Assembly: GCA_027943245.1 (NCBI GenBank) | Contig: JANDJZ010000827.1 | Location: 1 to 19,568, forward strand | DNA from: Acanthamoeba sp. SK_2022b | Taxonomy: Eukaryota; Discosea; Longamoebia; Acanthamoebidae | Reading direction: 5' to 3' | DNA length: 19,568 nucleotides | In this document: in pieces, positions 1 to 9,862 of the stretch | How the letters are laid out: each line of letters begins with the position of its first letter | Numbering within the stretch: the first letter of the stretch is position 1 | The notes under the pieces: model-generated | Told to the model about the DNA's origin: nothing | Databases searched by the model: none | What the model saw: only the letters and a program-made list of their open reading frames with translations | Translations under genes and position numbers: made by a program

Positions 1-964
1 CTCCGGGCGTTTGGACTGGCGACGGCACAACAGCGGGGGCCTCCGCGGCGACGGTCTCTGATGACTCGATGCTCGCATCGGCGGCGGCGGTAGTCGCGGT
101 CGCGGTTGCCGGAGTCTTCTTGGAGGCTGGTGGCTTCTTGGTTCCGTTGTCCTTGGGCGCGTTCGCCGCCTTCTTGGCCGTCGGCTTCTTCTTGCGCACC
201 AAAGGCTCTGTTCGTGCGCGCGAGCCGTCGTTGAGCAAGACCAAAGGGGTAACAGCGAGAGGGGAGGAGCTGTGTGACGCGAATGCGTGGCCGCACCCAA
301 CACTGGCGGAGTCGTGTGGGCCTGCCGCAGGTAGTTCCACATGTGCACCGTCTGGTCCTCCGCGCCGCTGAAGAGAAACCGAGAGTCGAGTCCGTTCCAC
401 CTTGATGACGACGATGACAGTAGTGACGATGACGATGAAGGCAATGAAAGAGGTCAGATCCAGAACAGGCTGCTCTTGTCCAGAAGAGTCTACAAGCTTA
501 CCTCACGGCAAACACGCGGCCCGAGTGTTGGCGATAGTTGGCCAGCGGGGTGCCGGTGAGCGCGTTCCAGACCTGCACGGTCGCGTCCATCGAGGCCGAC
601 GCGATGAGCTCGGGATTGTGCGGGCACCAGGCCAGGTCCGTCACGGACCGAGTGTGTCCCTTGAGCACGCGAATGCACTCCTCGCTCATTTGCCCGAGAG
701 AGGGCGCGTCTGCATGCGTCGCGAGTGTGCGTCATTTACTATGAGTATCGTATCAAGTGACCGCATGGATCGCGATTGATGACCAACGAAAGCACGCCGC
801 CATTCGTTGCTTACCTCCCTTGCCGCCGCCCGCGATGATGGTGGTCACGTCGAAGACAAGTACTGAGTTGTCGTCTGAAGCCGAGGCCAGCAGGTTGCCC
901 CAATATGAGGATGCGGCAGTTCCCGAATCCTGAGGCAGATGTTATCTCAATCCATTTGTGTGGC

Positions 965-1028
<64 letters not shown>

Positions 1029-3977
1029 TGAGCGAGGTACCCCTTCTACGGCGCTGTTCCACTTCAAGCGATTGATGAGCTTGCGGTGATCGTCAAAGAC
1101 GCGCAGACAACGCCACGACGGATACGCAAAGAGCTCGATGGTTCTGAACGTGTGTGTTGGGAATATTAGCCTCTCGTTACGTATGGCGTCAAGCTGACAG
1201 ATGTTTGCACGCACCCGTTGCTGTTGCCGACCGCGAGCATGGTGCCGTCCTTCTTCCAGGCAAAGTCGCTCCTCTTGGGGAAGGTCGGCCTTTCGACGCC
1301 CGGCGCGTGGTCGTTGGCGCTCGCCACGTAGAGGTTGATGTTCTTGGGGAACTTGTTGGGCTTGGCGGGGTCGAACTCGAGCACGTTGCCATCGCCGCCG
1401 CAGCTGTAGAGCAAGTAACGCTTCTTGGGCGCCTTGCCGTCGCTTTCCGCTGGCTGCTCCGCGCCCTCCGCAGTCTCGGCCACTGTAGTCGTCCTGGGGG
1501 TCGACTCGTCCTTCTCCGCTTCAGTGTGTGCTGCCGGATTCCAACCGAGCTCGTAGACCGGACCTGGCCACGATCGCCACGTCAGCAAATGCCAATTAAA
1601 AAAGTGAGAAATATCAACTGCCCGCACGCGGGATCACCTCGCGCGTGATGGCCTGCGAACTGAGCCACGGTCTGCGCATGTGTGTTGTAGACGCCCACTC
1701 GTCCGTCGTCCATGCCGTACGCAAGGACACCGATGCTGGTCGGATGCCACGCCACCTAATAATAAATAAATCAATATAGATGTGGCGCATCAATATAGGG
1801 TGGCGCCAAATTTGAGAGGAAGCCGTACACAAGTGACCTTGGCCTGTAAGCCCTTCCACAAGAGAATGGTGCGGTAGGGGTTCCTGTGGGCTCCGCCCTC
1901 CTCCTCGGCGCTGTCTTCTGCCTCGCGCGACGTGGCCTCTGATACGTCCCAGATGCGGATCGACTTGTCGCCCAGCCCCACGGCAAGCTTTGTCGGGTCC
2001 TGCGAGTACAACACGTCAGTGGCGGTGAGCTGAACCAGATATCCCTCCCAGTATCCTGGTAGACGCCACACGCGCATGCGTGCGTACCATGTCCGAATAG
2101 TCTAGGCTGTACACGAATCCGCCCAGCGTGGGGATGCTCCACACGCTCTTGAGCTTCATGCAGTTCCAAAGGACAATCTGGTGTACACGTGTAAGTGCGA
2201 AGAAACGTTATGCTAAGCGCTTGTCGCCACAACTGCTCGAAGCAAGTTGCTGCGGGGAGTACCTGTCGGTCCATGGAGTGCGTGACAAAGTGTCGCGGGT
2301 CATCAGGCAGGAAGTTGATGCCGAAAATGGACCGGTTGTGGCCCGCTCCGGTGAGTCGCCTAGAGGAGGGTTTCTTCTTGTCGCTGATATCCCACAGGAG
2401 CAGCTCGTCACTAGCGACACACAACACAAAGCAGACATGTGTCAGTTCACATAGAACACGCCAGGCAGAGGGCCTGTACTCGTTCGAGGCTGAGACGAGC
2501 TGGTTCTTTTTGCAGCCCGACCACGCGATGCTGAGCCAGAGACTGGTCTTATCTCGCGCGCCACGCCGGCCCGCAGGCAAGCGCATCATGCAGTGAAACT
2601 TGCCTGCATCAAGTCGAGACAACAGTGTGGCGTTAGCAAGGCGAGCCGATGGGCGTCGGGCGGTAGTAGCAGAAGAAGGCGGAGCGAAGAGTCAGAGAGT
2701 TACTCTGGCATGAGAGGGTCAAGGGAGGCATGAAGAAGGTGAGAACCAGTTTGCGTGTTCCATGTTCGGATGGTCTGATCTCGCGACGACGATGCCAGCA
2801 GCGGCGTTACGCGCCACGACGACGAGCTTGACGATTCAGTCGAAACATCTGAGTGGACCTCGCCTCCTCCTTCACCACCTGTTCGTGGACTCTCCTCCGA
2901 CTGGCCGGTGTTGGGCTCTTCGCCTTCGTCTTCTGCAGCATGGGTAAGCGAGGTTGCAGCACTGCGCGAAATTGCAAGTCGGTGAGACGTACTGTCACGG
3001 CGCCACGATGACCCATCGTCTACCTTAGCCTTCCGCTCCTGCTGCCGAGCAAACTGTGGCGGAAGCCACGACAGGGCGTGTATTTCCTCTACGTGCCCAG
3101 TGAGGCGGTGCACTACGGTCCCTTCCTTGATGTCTGCCACAATGACCACTCCGTTCTGAAATCTGCGCATGCACACAACAAGGCAAGCTGTGAGACGAGC
3201 CTCTACGGGATGAACGGGGACTGGCGAGTCACGCACCCGACGGCCACTTCGTCCTCTTGGTAAGGCGAGCACTTGAGGCAGTTCACGGCCGAATCGATGC
3301 CCCACTTCTCCTTGGTGGAGAAAACTCGGGTGGCGCCATCATCGCCGCCTCGCAGAGCGCCCTCCGCGAAGCGCCAAAGCGCGACCATGCCGCTCTTGTC
3401 GGCCGACAGTACAAGCAGCCCCGCGCTGAGTGGGGACACCGAGAGAGCCACGACAGCACTCTGTGTGCCAAAGGCAATGGGTTTTCCCCGTCCACGATCA
3501 GCGTGACGGTGGGGAGCAGCTGCGGTACACGTGGAGTGGTACCTTGTGCAAATGATGCTGGGCCAGACACTGCAGCGAGTGCATGTCCCACAGTCGCACC
3601 GCAGCGTCCGCTGCTCCGGTCACGCAGTACTTGGAGGCCCCTCCGCCGCGCTTGTCGAGTTCAAGGCACGTTATGCGATCTTCGTGTCCACGTAGCGCAC
3701 CCACGAACTTTCTTGATTTGATGTGCAGCAGCTGGACGTCGGATTTGGCTCCATAGACGTATACGCCGTCGAGGGAACAATCAGCCACCTGGCCGCAGTA
3801 CCAATTCGGAGATGTGGGCAGCATCGTCGTCATCTCTCGCCCTAGAAACGTTGCTGCGGCAGCAGCTTCTCCTTTTGCGAGGGACGATGTGGGCACGTAG
3901 CCGGGTTGGAGGGCCGTTTCGTCCTCCCTGTTTGGCGCCAGCAGCGGCGGCTCGTCTTGCCGGCGCTCTCCTTCCAT
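1..3977 (-). CDS. GEMIN5: Gemin5-like WD40 protein, 13 exons, 3' end beyond the left edge
   Basis: Gemin5 uses twin WD40 propellers to bind the cap and Sm site of snRNAs and delivers them to the SMN complex. Exons (minus): 3977-3543, 3460-3237, 3162-2747, 2603-2480, 2410-2263, 2177-2088, 1999-1829, 1755-1638, 1563-1215, 1143-1041, 929-815, 709-502, 400-1. All junction phases agree, giving 967 uninterrupted codons. An SPNWYC motif lies near residues 56-61, as at the Gemin5 N-terminus. WD-type blades follow in the Gemin5 order, including SMDRQ, a YSCGGDG blade near residue 620, and a last blade ending GAEDQTVHMW. A Lys/Pro/Ala-rich linker (about 870-967) runs off the edge, so the C-terminal region is missing from view. 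The start at 3977 is the first Met of the open exon. Exon 3 carries a Ser/Glu-rich insert. The exon 3/4 donor (GTTCTC) is atypical, but phase demands it. Identity is from recalled family motifs. Confidence 0.85.
967..1027. repeat. (GT)n microsatellite inside a Gemin5 intron
   Basis: About 30 uninterrupted GT dinucleotides lie in the 111-bp intron 1040-930 of the Gemin5-like gene. They read as CA repeats on the coding strand, upstream of the acceptor, where they lengthen the pyrimidine-containing tract. The repeat makes up over half of the intron. Confidence 0.95.
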
Positions 3978-4135
3978 CTTATATTCGTTCGGGCCCTTTC
4001 CTCAAACATTTCCTTGAATTATAAAACACAAGTCTCCATCACCGGGCCAAGGAAAGCCATCATGACCGCACGCAGGTATTCTGCACCAGCGAACAATGAA
4101 ACGGAGCAAGATGTTTTGTTGTTTGTGCAAGGCGA
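3978..4135. other. Short spacer: Gemin5 5' flank and 3' flank of the unknown gene
   Basis: This 158-bp gap separates two genes in the same orientation. On the minus strand it must hold the 3' end signals of the 259-residue gene and the promoter and leader of the Gemin5-like gene. It is less GC-rich than the flanking exons. I see no clear TATA box at a useful distance and no canonical AATAAA on the minus strand, so no specific element is called. Confidence 0.5.
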
Positions 4136-5353
4136 CTAGTCGACGGACGGCTGGCCTTCCTCGTCGTCCAGGTTGCGGAGCTGGCAGTAGGTCCCGTCGT
4201 AGATCAGCCCGACCAGCTCGTCCGATTTGGCGAACTTCTCGTGCTTCTGTTTGTCGCCCAACCCGTTAGACGACAAGACTCAGCTGAGCACCCCTCGGGT
4301 GGGGTGGATGTGGGGTACGTACATTGCCACTGAAGGCCAGCCAGCCCAGCTCATACTCGGTGTCCGGCATTGTCACGTGGACCCCAAATGGCTCACCTGC
4401 GCCGCTAGTCAGGGCCGCACAGTCCTCCAGCTCAGACTTGGTCCTGCACAGCTGGCCGGGCCTTGGAAGGGAAAGGGAAGAGGGTTGATGTAAGCAACAT
4501 CACTTCCAAACCTAAATTTTAGAAATACGTCTATTCATAGAAATTAAATATAATTTTATATACTTTAATGTAAATAAGAGCAGGCGGAGGGTACTTCAAG
4601 GCCTCGAGAAAAGCCGGCACGCCTTGGGCGTCCATGAAGAAGAGGCGGCCGCCCCGGTAGCTCGTCACCAGTGCGTCGCCCCATTCGCCTACGTCGGCCG
4701 GATCGGTGCCCACCGCGTCGGTCACGTCCTTCTCATTGCCGTGGTGCCACGACTGAATGAAGAGGAACCACCATACGCCACGTTACAATCAACCCAATCG
4801 CGGTTGTCCACTGACCGAAGGAGTTGATGAGTACCCAATCGTAGCGGTTGATGTACACGATGTCCTTGTCGGCGTGCGTTTGGCCGTGTGAGATGCCAAC
4901 GGCCGCTGCTCGCTTGAGGAGCTCCAGCGCCGACACCGATTCGTGGTGCACCACAAAGCCCACATGCACTCCATCGAGGAAGGCCCGCGTCACCTGCGGC
5001 CAATCACATCAACCGAATTAATATTATGAAGAATTTAAGAAATGTAGATTCAACAAAATGGGGGCTTGTACATTCCAGGTGCCCACCCGAACTGCGGCGC
5101 GGTAGCTAAAGTCACTCTGGCGGATAGTGCCTCCGAGCGGCCGCAGCGTCGGTCCCGAGGCGCTGTCGTGGGAGGTGGCAGCTGCGCCCTCGATGATAGT
5201 TTGCACATGGCCCCACACCGCCTCGCCTGGTGGGCCGTCCGAAATAAAACAAATATATCACCGTTCACCATAAGAGTGGAAGGGGGAGAGGTTACCGGAC
5301 GAGCAAAGGAAGGACGAAGGAAAGCTTGAGATGGGTGTGAGCTGCGCAGCCAT
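4136..5353 (-). CDS. Unrecognised 259-residue protein, six exons
   Basis: I do not recognise this protein. Proposed exons (minus): 5353-5296, 5226-5072, 4993-4835, 4752-4595, 4461-4323, 4246-4136. Phases are consistent and sum to 260 codons including a TAG stop. The product is soluble-looking, without signal peptide or membrane helix. It has a His-rich central part (VVHHES, GISHGQTHADKD, then SWHHGNEKD after a splice), a Gly/Phe segment (YRGGRLFFMD) and an acidic C-terminus. The conserved-looking His and Asp residues might bind metal, but that is a guess. The junction after residue 124 (donor GTACTC at 4834) is the least certain, because a GTCAGT donor 19 bp downstream is stronger by consensus but breaks the frame. 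The start is the first ATG that splices in frame. It shares orientation with the Gemin5-like gene, but nothing points to a functional link. Confidence 0.6.
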
Positions 5354-6441
5354 GCTGTTCTTGACAGGGAAAAAGAAACTAGCCTTACCGATGCTATGTT
5401 CCTAGAAAACTTCTGATTTTTTCAATGAATGACCAACTGCAACAAGTCAAGTCAACATGTACTTCCCCATTCCAAGACAGAGGGCTGTTTACAGTCTGTG
5501 GCAGAACATATTTCCTCTTCATTGAGACCACTGACAGCACATGCTTATCCATGACAAGTTGGCAGGGAGGTGCATCCATGGTTCAGCAAGCATGTTTGTG
5601 TGGTGAAGGAGGTGAACTGGCCCAATCTTGGTGTAATGCCCATTGCAAGGATGCAGACAATGGATTAGGTGTACACCACCTGCACATGCATGACATGAGG
5701 AGCTACACCATCAGATTGTCCACATGTAGGGGAATGGAAATGAAAGGATTTTTTGAGGCCTTGATATAAGGTGGATCATGCTACTTATCTCATCTTGCTA
5801 TGGTGAGTGCCAAGTTATGTTCAGGAATGGTTTAATAAATCTATTACAGTATGTGTTATGCTTTTGCTGGAGATCTGTAGCAAATTTAGCCCAACGTTAA
5901 TGCTGCAGATTTTGTTCTGCGATTAGAGATTGGAGCAGACCGGGTCTAATGCTCCAACTTTTCACTTGCTACCAGCACCGAGCGTGCAGTGCTGCTTTTA
6001 CCTTCTTTGGGGCCCCCAACTCGAGAGGCGAGCGGCCCGGAACGTTTTGTTTGACGTACGCTGCCAAATGACATTTCCTTGACCTTTTGGTTGATTTCCC
6101 TTTCCAGCGATGCGCTCTCCCCGTCTCGGTGAGCCTGAGGTCCTGTCGCGAGACATAGTGAGCGGCGTGGTGATTCGCTTTCTCCCAGGGAGCTGGACCC
6201 GCGTGCCTGTGGGCGCTACGAAGTGTTGCGCGGCGGGTGACTGGTGGATTCCACAGGAAGGGTGCTCCTTGCCGACGTGATTCGTCGTGTGCAAGTCAGC
6301 TTCTTCCCTCGTTGTTCCTTCTCTATCTCACGAACTCCCTCCGCCATCTCTCCTCTTACCCCCAACGCCACGCACAGACGACACCGCCGTGCACCAGAAA
6401 AAGCAAAAATAATCAAAAATAAATAACAAAACAACAAGACG
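5354..6441. other. Spacer between divergent genes, with a 504-bp CpG-free core
   Basis: No convincing gene is seen here. From 5391 to 5894 there is not one CpG, while TG and CA are frequent and the base composition is much more AT-rich than the flanking exons. CpG-rich DNA resumes near 5895. A plus-strand reading frame of 56 codons (6110-6280) lies in the GC-rich part, but nothing continues it. From about 6300 to 6441 the sequence is C/T-rich, then an A-rich run leads directly into the epimerase ATG, as expected of a 5' leader. Promoters for the unknown minus-strand gene and for the epimerase must both lie in this interval. No TATA box was identified with confidence. Confidence 0.6.
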
Positions 6442-8301
6442 ATGGACCGACGAGCGAGAGCGCAGGCCGTGGACGTGCCCATCGTCAAGATGCACGGGTT
6501 GGGCAACGACTTTGTCATGGTTAGCGAACCGCTCCAGCACTCCAAGGCCCACCGGGCCTCACCGCCGGGCGCTGCCTCCTCGTCCCAGGAGGTACCCCTG
6601 TCGCCCCTCCTCACTGCCCTCGCCGCCACCTCGCACACCTTCCCCTCCTACGTGCCAGCGGCCTCGCGCGCTCGCTCAGTGTGGGCCGGCGGCGTGGGCC
6701 ACGTCACCAAGACCCTCTGCGCGCGACGCTTTGGCGTGGGCGCGGACGGGCTGACCCTGCTCCTCCCGCCCTTCGCCGCCACCTCGCCCCTGCCCGGCAA
6801 GCCCGCCCACCACTTCCGGTGCTCCCTCTCCCCCTCTCTCCTCCTCACGGCGCCCCGACACCCCTCTCCGTCGCGCCTCCCCTCGGTTGGTGTGGGGAGG
6901 GGTGTTCTCGTCAAAACGCAACCGGAGGCTTACCTTTTCAATGGCAACTTTCCGTTGCTTTGTTGCGGTTGGCTGGATGGCTGCGGTGTGGTTGGCCAAT
7001 CAGGTTCGAGTTGTACAACCCGGACGGGTCGGGTACGGTTACCACCGGCCTCCCTGTTGTTGATGATGTTGATGTAGTTGTGTGTGATGGTGAAGAGGGA
7101 CGCAGCACTAACCAAGAGGCGCGGGTAACTCGCCACCACCTCCAGCCGCGCCGATGTGCGGAAACGCCCTGCGATGTGCGGCCAAGCTGGTGTGGGAGCG
7201 ACGAGGCCAGCTGCTGCCAGAGTGGCTCTGGGCGGCGAAGAGCGAAGACGGCAAGGACGACCGGAACGTACTCTACATCGAGACCCCCGCCGGTACGCCT
7301 GAGTCCCACTGCTTAACACAACACAACACAACACAACACAACACAACACAACACAACACTAAGTTGTTGTCTACAGGCACGATGGTGGCTCACCTGACTG
7401 TCACGGACGGCGGGGCGCACGTCGCGACCATCCGCGTCGACATGGGCAAGCCCAACTTTGCCCGCAGCGCCGTCCCATGCACCCTCCCGTCAGCCATAGC
7501 CACCGCGCCGCAGAACAAGGACACGGGCGACCTGCCGGTCCTGCAGGAGGACTACGTGTTCGAGGGTGTCACGTACCAATTCTCGTCATTGATCGTCGGG
7601 GTACTCGCGCCACAGCCTCCCTTGTCTCTCTCTCTCTCTCCTCCTCTGGGCCCAGTCGTTGACTTGGTAGCTGATCGGTCGGTCGGCGTCGACGACGCAG
7701 GTCCCCCATACGGTGGTGTTTGTCGATGACGCCGACAACGTGCCGCTGTACACGCTCGGCCCCGCGCTCGAGAAGGACCGCTCCCTCTTTCCGCAGGGAA
7801 CGAACGTCGGCTTCGTGCAGGTGCTCCCATCCAACAAGCTCAACTACTGGTAGCTCGCGCCTTCCCTCCATGTGTGTGTGTGTGTTGTGTGTTGTGTGTC
7901 TGTACTGACAGGCCGTTGTCGTTCGTCCGGCCACTGAGCAGGGCGTGGGAGAGGGGTGTGGGCGAGACGCTGGCCTGCGGTACCGGAGCGTCGGCTGCGG
8001 CGGTGGTGGCGACCGTGTTGGGCCGCGTCGATCCCACAAAGCCGGTCCACGCTCACCTCACCGGCGGAGATCTCACCCTCCGCGTCGATTTCGCCGACGG
8101 AGCCGCAAGTACGTCTCCTCTCGTCTCGGCTCGTCTCACACTCGTGCATGCATCGCGGTGTCCACACACTAACGCTTTCTCTCGACGCGCGCTGGGCGAC
8201 TGCCAGAGGAGGGCAAGGACAGGTACCAGTCCGTGGAGAGGGTCTGGATGGAAGGACCGGCCGACGTCGTCTTTGACGGCGTTGCCCGCGTCGCGCTATA
8301 A
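6442..8301 (+). CDS. dapF: Diaminopimelate epimerase, plant-type, seven exons
   Basis: Diaminopimelate epimerase converts LL- to meso-diaminopimelate, the step before lysine in the DAP route, using two cysteines. Exons: 6442-6818, 7004-7032, 7146-7292, 7377-7600, 7701-7849, 7942-8108, 8207-8301, in phase throughout, giving 395 residues. Motifs in order: KMHGLGNDF (16-24), RRFGVGADG (95-103, the plant/cyanobacterial form), NPDGS then MCGN with catalytic Cys140, GTNVGFVQV, and [15 protein letters not shown] with Cys321. The end, [13 protein letters not shown], is also typical. It is longer than the usual 270-300 residues because of a low-complexity insert between the first two motifs (about 31-90). 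Oddities: exon 2 is only 29 nt, and the usual GNPH motif reads GVPH across a splice, losing an Asn that normally contacts substrate. The first acceptor of exon 6 was rejected because the second restores normal motif spacing. Confidence 0.9.
7315..7358. repeat. (AACAC)n pentanucleotide repeat in an epimerase intron
   Basis: Eight to nine near-perfect copies of a five-base AACAC unit fill the middle of the 84-bp intron 7293-7376, just upstream of its acceptor. The coding frame is unaffected if the intron is removed. Confidence 0.9.
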
Positions 8302-8566
8302 ACAAAACCTTTCTTCTCTCTCTCTCTCTTGCACGCACAAACGATCACGCTACACGATCCATTCCCCCCCCCCCCTACACACACACACCGTGAACGGACT
8401 TACGGCCGCGCTCGTCGTCGCTCCTTCCGTTCGTCTTCGACGTTGGTAAAGTCCATTTCCAGAGAAAGCCTGCATAGCAACAACAAGTAGAGCATCGCGC
8501 CATCCGTGAAGGTGAGTCCATGCACTGAAGGACATGCGTTACGAGGAGGAGGAGGAGATGTGCGCG
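8302..8566. other. Convergent spacer between epimerase and YqaJ genes
   Basis: These 265 bp receive the 3' ends of two converging genes. The plus-strand epimerase stop is followed by a CT-rich run, then a run of about 11 C residues near 8366-8376. No additional gene is supported. No textbook AATAAA was seen on either strand, so the polyadenylation sites are not assigned. Confidence 0.5.
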
Positions 8567-9769
8567 TTACTTCTCGAGCGTCTTGCTGTTGGCGTGCTTC
8601 TCTGGTGGCGGGGTGTCGCGTCGCATGTGTGTCCAAAACTCGACGAGCGCGGGCAGCAGCTCCAGCCAGTAGTTGCGATCGCGCATGATTCGGAAGATCA
8701 CGCTCCCCTTCATCACCACCGCCCATGGCCCGGTTTCAGCCCACACGTCCACACGCGTGAGCGGCGGGCCAGGACGCGACGCACCTTGGCCGTGTAGCTC
8801 ATGAGATCGCAGTACTCCACGTCCAGGATCTCCATGTAGCCCTGCACCTGCGGCATGTGAAAGTAGATCGCGGACATGGTCTGATGTGGCACGACCCTGC
8901 TCACGACACGGTGCCCGTTGTCATTCTCTCTCAACACCGGTGTGCGCAAATATTGCCACCTACAACGTAGTCGTAGCAGTCGAGAGGTGGCCTGAAAGGG
9001 AAGCGAGAGCAGTACCGACTCATGTCCGGGGCGTAGGGGCACTTCACTTCAAGGATTCCCTCGACCTTGCCCGTCTTGGTGTCCACGATCAAGGCGTCGG
9101 GCATGCCCAGCAGCCACCGATGGGTCTTGTGTCGATATTGCCTGGGGGAGGGGAGGAGTGAGGGAGTGCAGTGACTACTCGGACCTCAGATCTTGCGACA
9201 GTCTTGGCTTGTAAAGTACGTGTGGTTGGGCATGACGCTCTTGCTCAAGCGGAGCGCTGCGTAGACCTCAACGGCGGCGCTCTCGTTCTTGATGCCCCAG
9301 TTCTTGGCCCTCTTGGAGAACTCGGTGTCCTTCTCGGCCTCCCTGGCATGAGGCGAGGCGCAGCCCGCGTGAGGACACTTATGGCGAGCGGCGCACAAAG
9401 AGGTGATGTAGGGCGTGCGTACTTGCCGGTGAGTTGCTTCCACATCTGCACGCGAGTCGTGTACGGGTTGATGCCAGCGGCTGCTGCAAAGCGGCTGCCG
9501 GACAGATGCGGCTCCCGCGGTGAGATTAAGTCGGAGACTGAGCGTGCAGTTAGTGATTAATGAAATCGATCAGAAGTGAATGAGCGCAACGGGCTGGACT
9601 TCGTACGCAGAATCCAGCCACCGACGAGGACGCCTGTAAGAATGCCCGCCCCGTACACCATAAATTGAAGGGCTCGGGGTAGAGAGTGGTTGGGATCATT
9701 GATGTAAAGGTGCAGCCCTATGCACAAGGCACAAGAAATGAAGACTAATGCGATCGTTCGCGGTTGCAT
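8567..9769 (-). CDS. YqaJ/lambda-exonuclease-family nuclease with N-terminal membrane anchor, six exons
   Basis: YqaJ-family enzymes are PD-(D/E)XK 5'-3' exonucleases of phage-type recombination. Exons (minus): 9769-9607, 9537-9423, 9342-9220, 9141-9016, 8896-8785, 8707-8567, phases consistent, 259 residues. Family signals in order: LSGSRFAAAAGINPY (66-80), GIKNESA with Glu113, GMPDA with Asp149, ILEVKCP with Glu165 and Lys167 (the metal/catalytic D...ExK set), PQVQGYMEI (191-199) and a C-terminal CDLMSYT strand. The nuclease core therefore looks intact. Exon 1 is unusual: it encodes two hydrophobic helices (about 5-22 and 34-55) before the nuclease starts, suggesting anchoring in an organelle or other membrane. 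Its frame is open upstream to 9970, but starting there would overlap the divergent gene, so the Met just before the first helix was chosen. The gene lies head-to-head with the FANCB-like gene. Confidence 0.85.
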
Positions 9770-9862
9770 CTTGCCGCTCGCGCCAAAATGCAACGCAATC
9801 TGTGGAAGAACGAAAGCGTTCGAAGAAAAGATTGTGAAACTTCGTTGCCCGAACGCAGGCAA
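9770..9862. promoter_or_regulatory. Compact bidirectional promoter/leader between YqaJ and FANCB-like genes
   Basis: Only 93 bp separate the two proposed start codons, so transcription of both genes must initiate in this gap or inside the opposing gene. The segment is CpG-rich and contains short palindrome-like TTCGAA. I see no TATA box. In-frame ATGs for the plus gene also exist at 9764 and 9788. Using either would shorten or abolish the gap, so the true leader lengths are uncertain. Confidence 0.5.

Noticed and set aside
4753..4815. GTCAGT donor for exon 3 of the unknown gene
   Set aside because: It has the better consensus, but joining it to the only acceptor gives the wrong phase and an immediate stop.
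6110..6280. Small plus-strand frame of 56 codons upstream of the epimerase
   Set aside because: It has no recognisable motif and no splice continuation into the epimerase. It is noted only as part of the spacer.
7842..7918. Earlier acceptor at 7912 for epimerase exon 6
   Set aside because: It is in frame but adds ten residues between FVQV and WERG. The later acceptor restores the family's usual ten-residue spacing.
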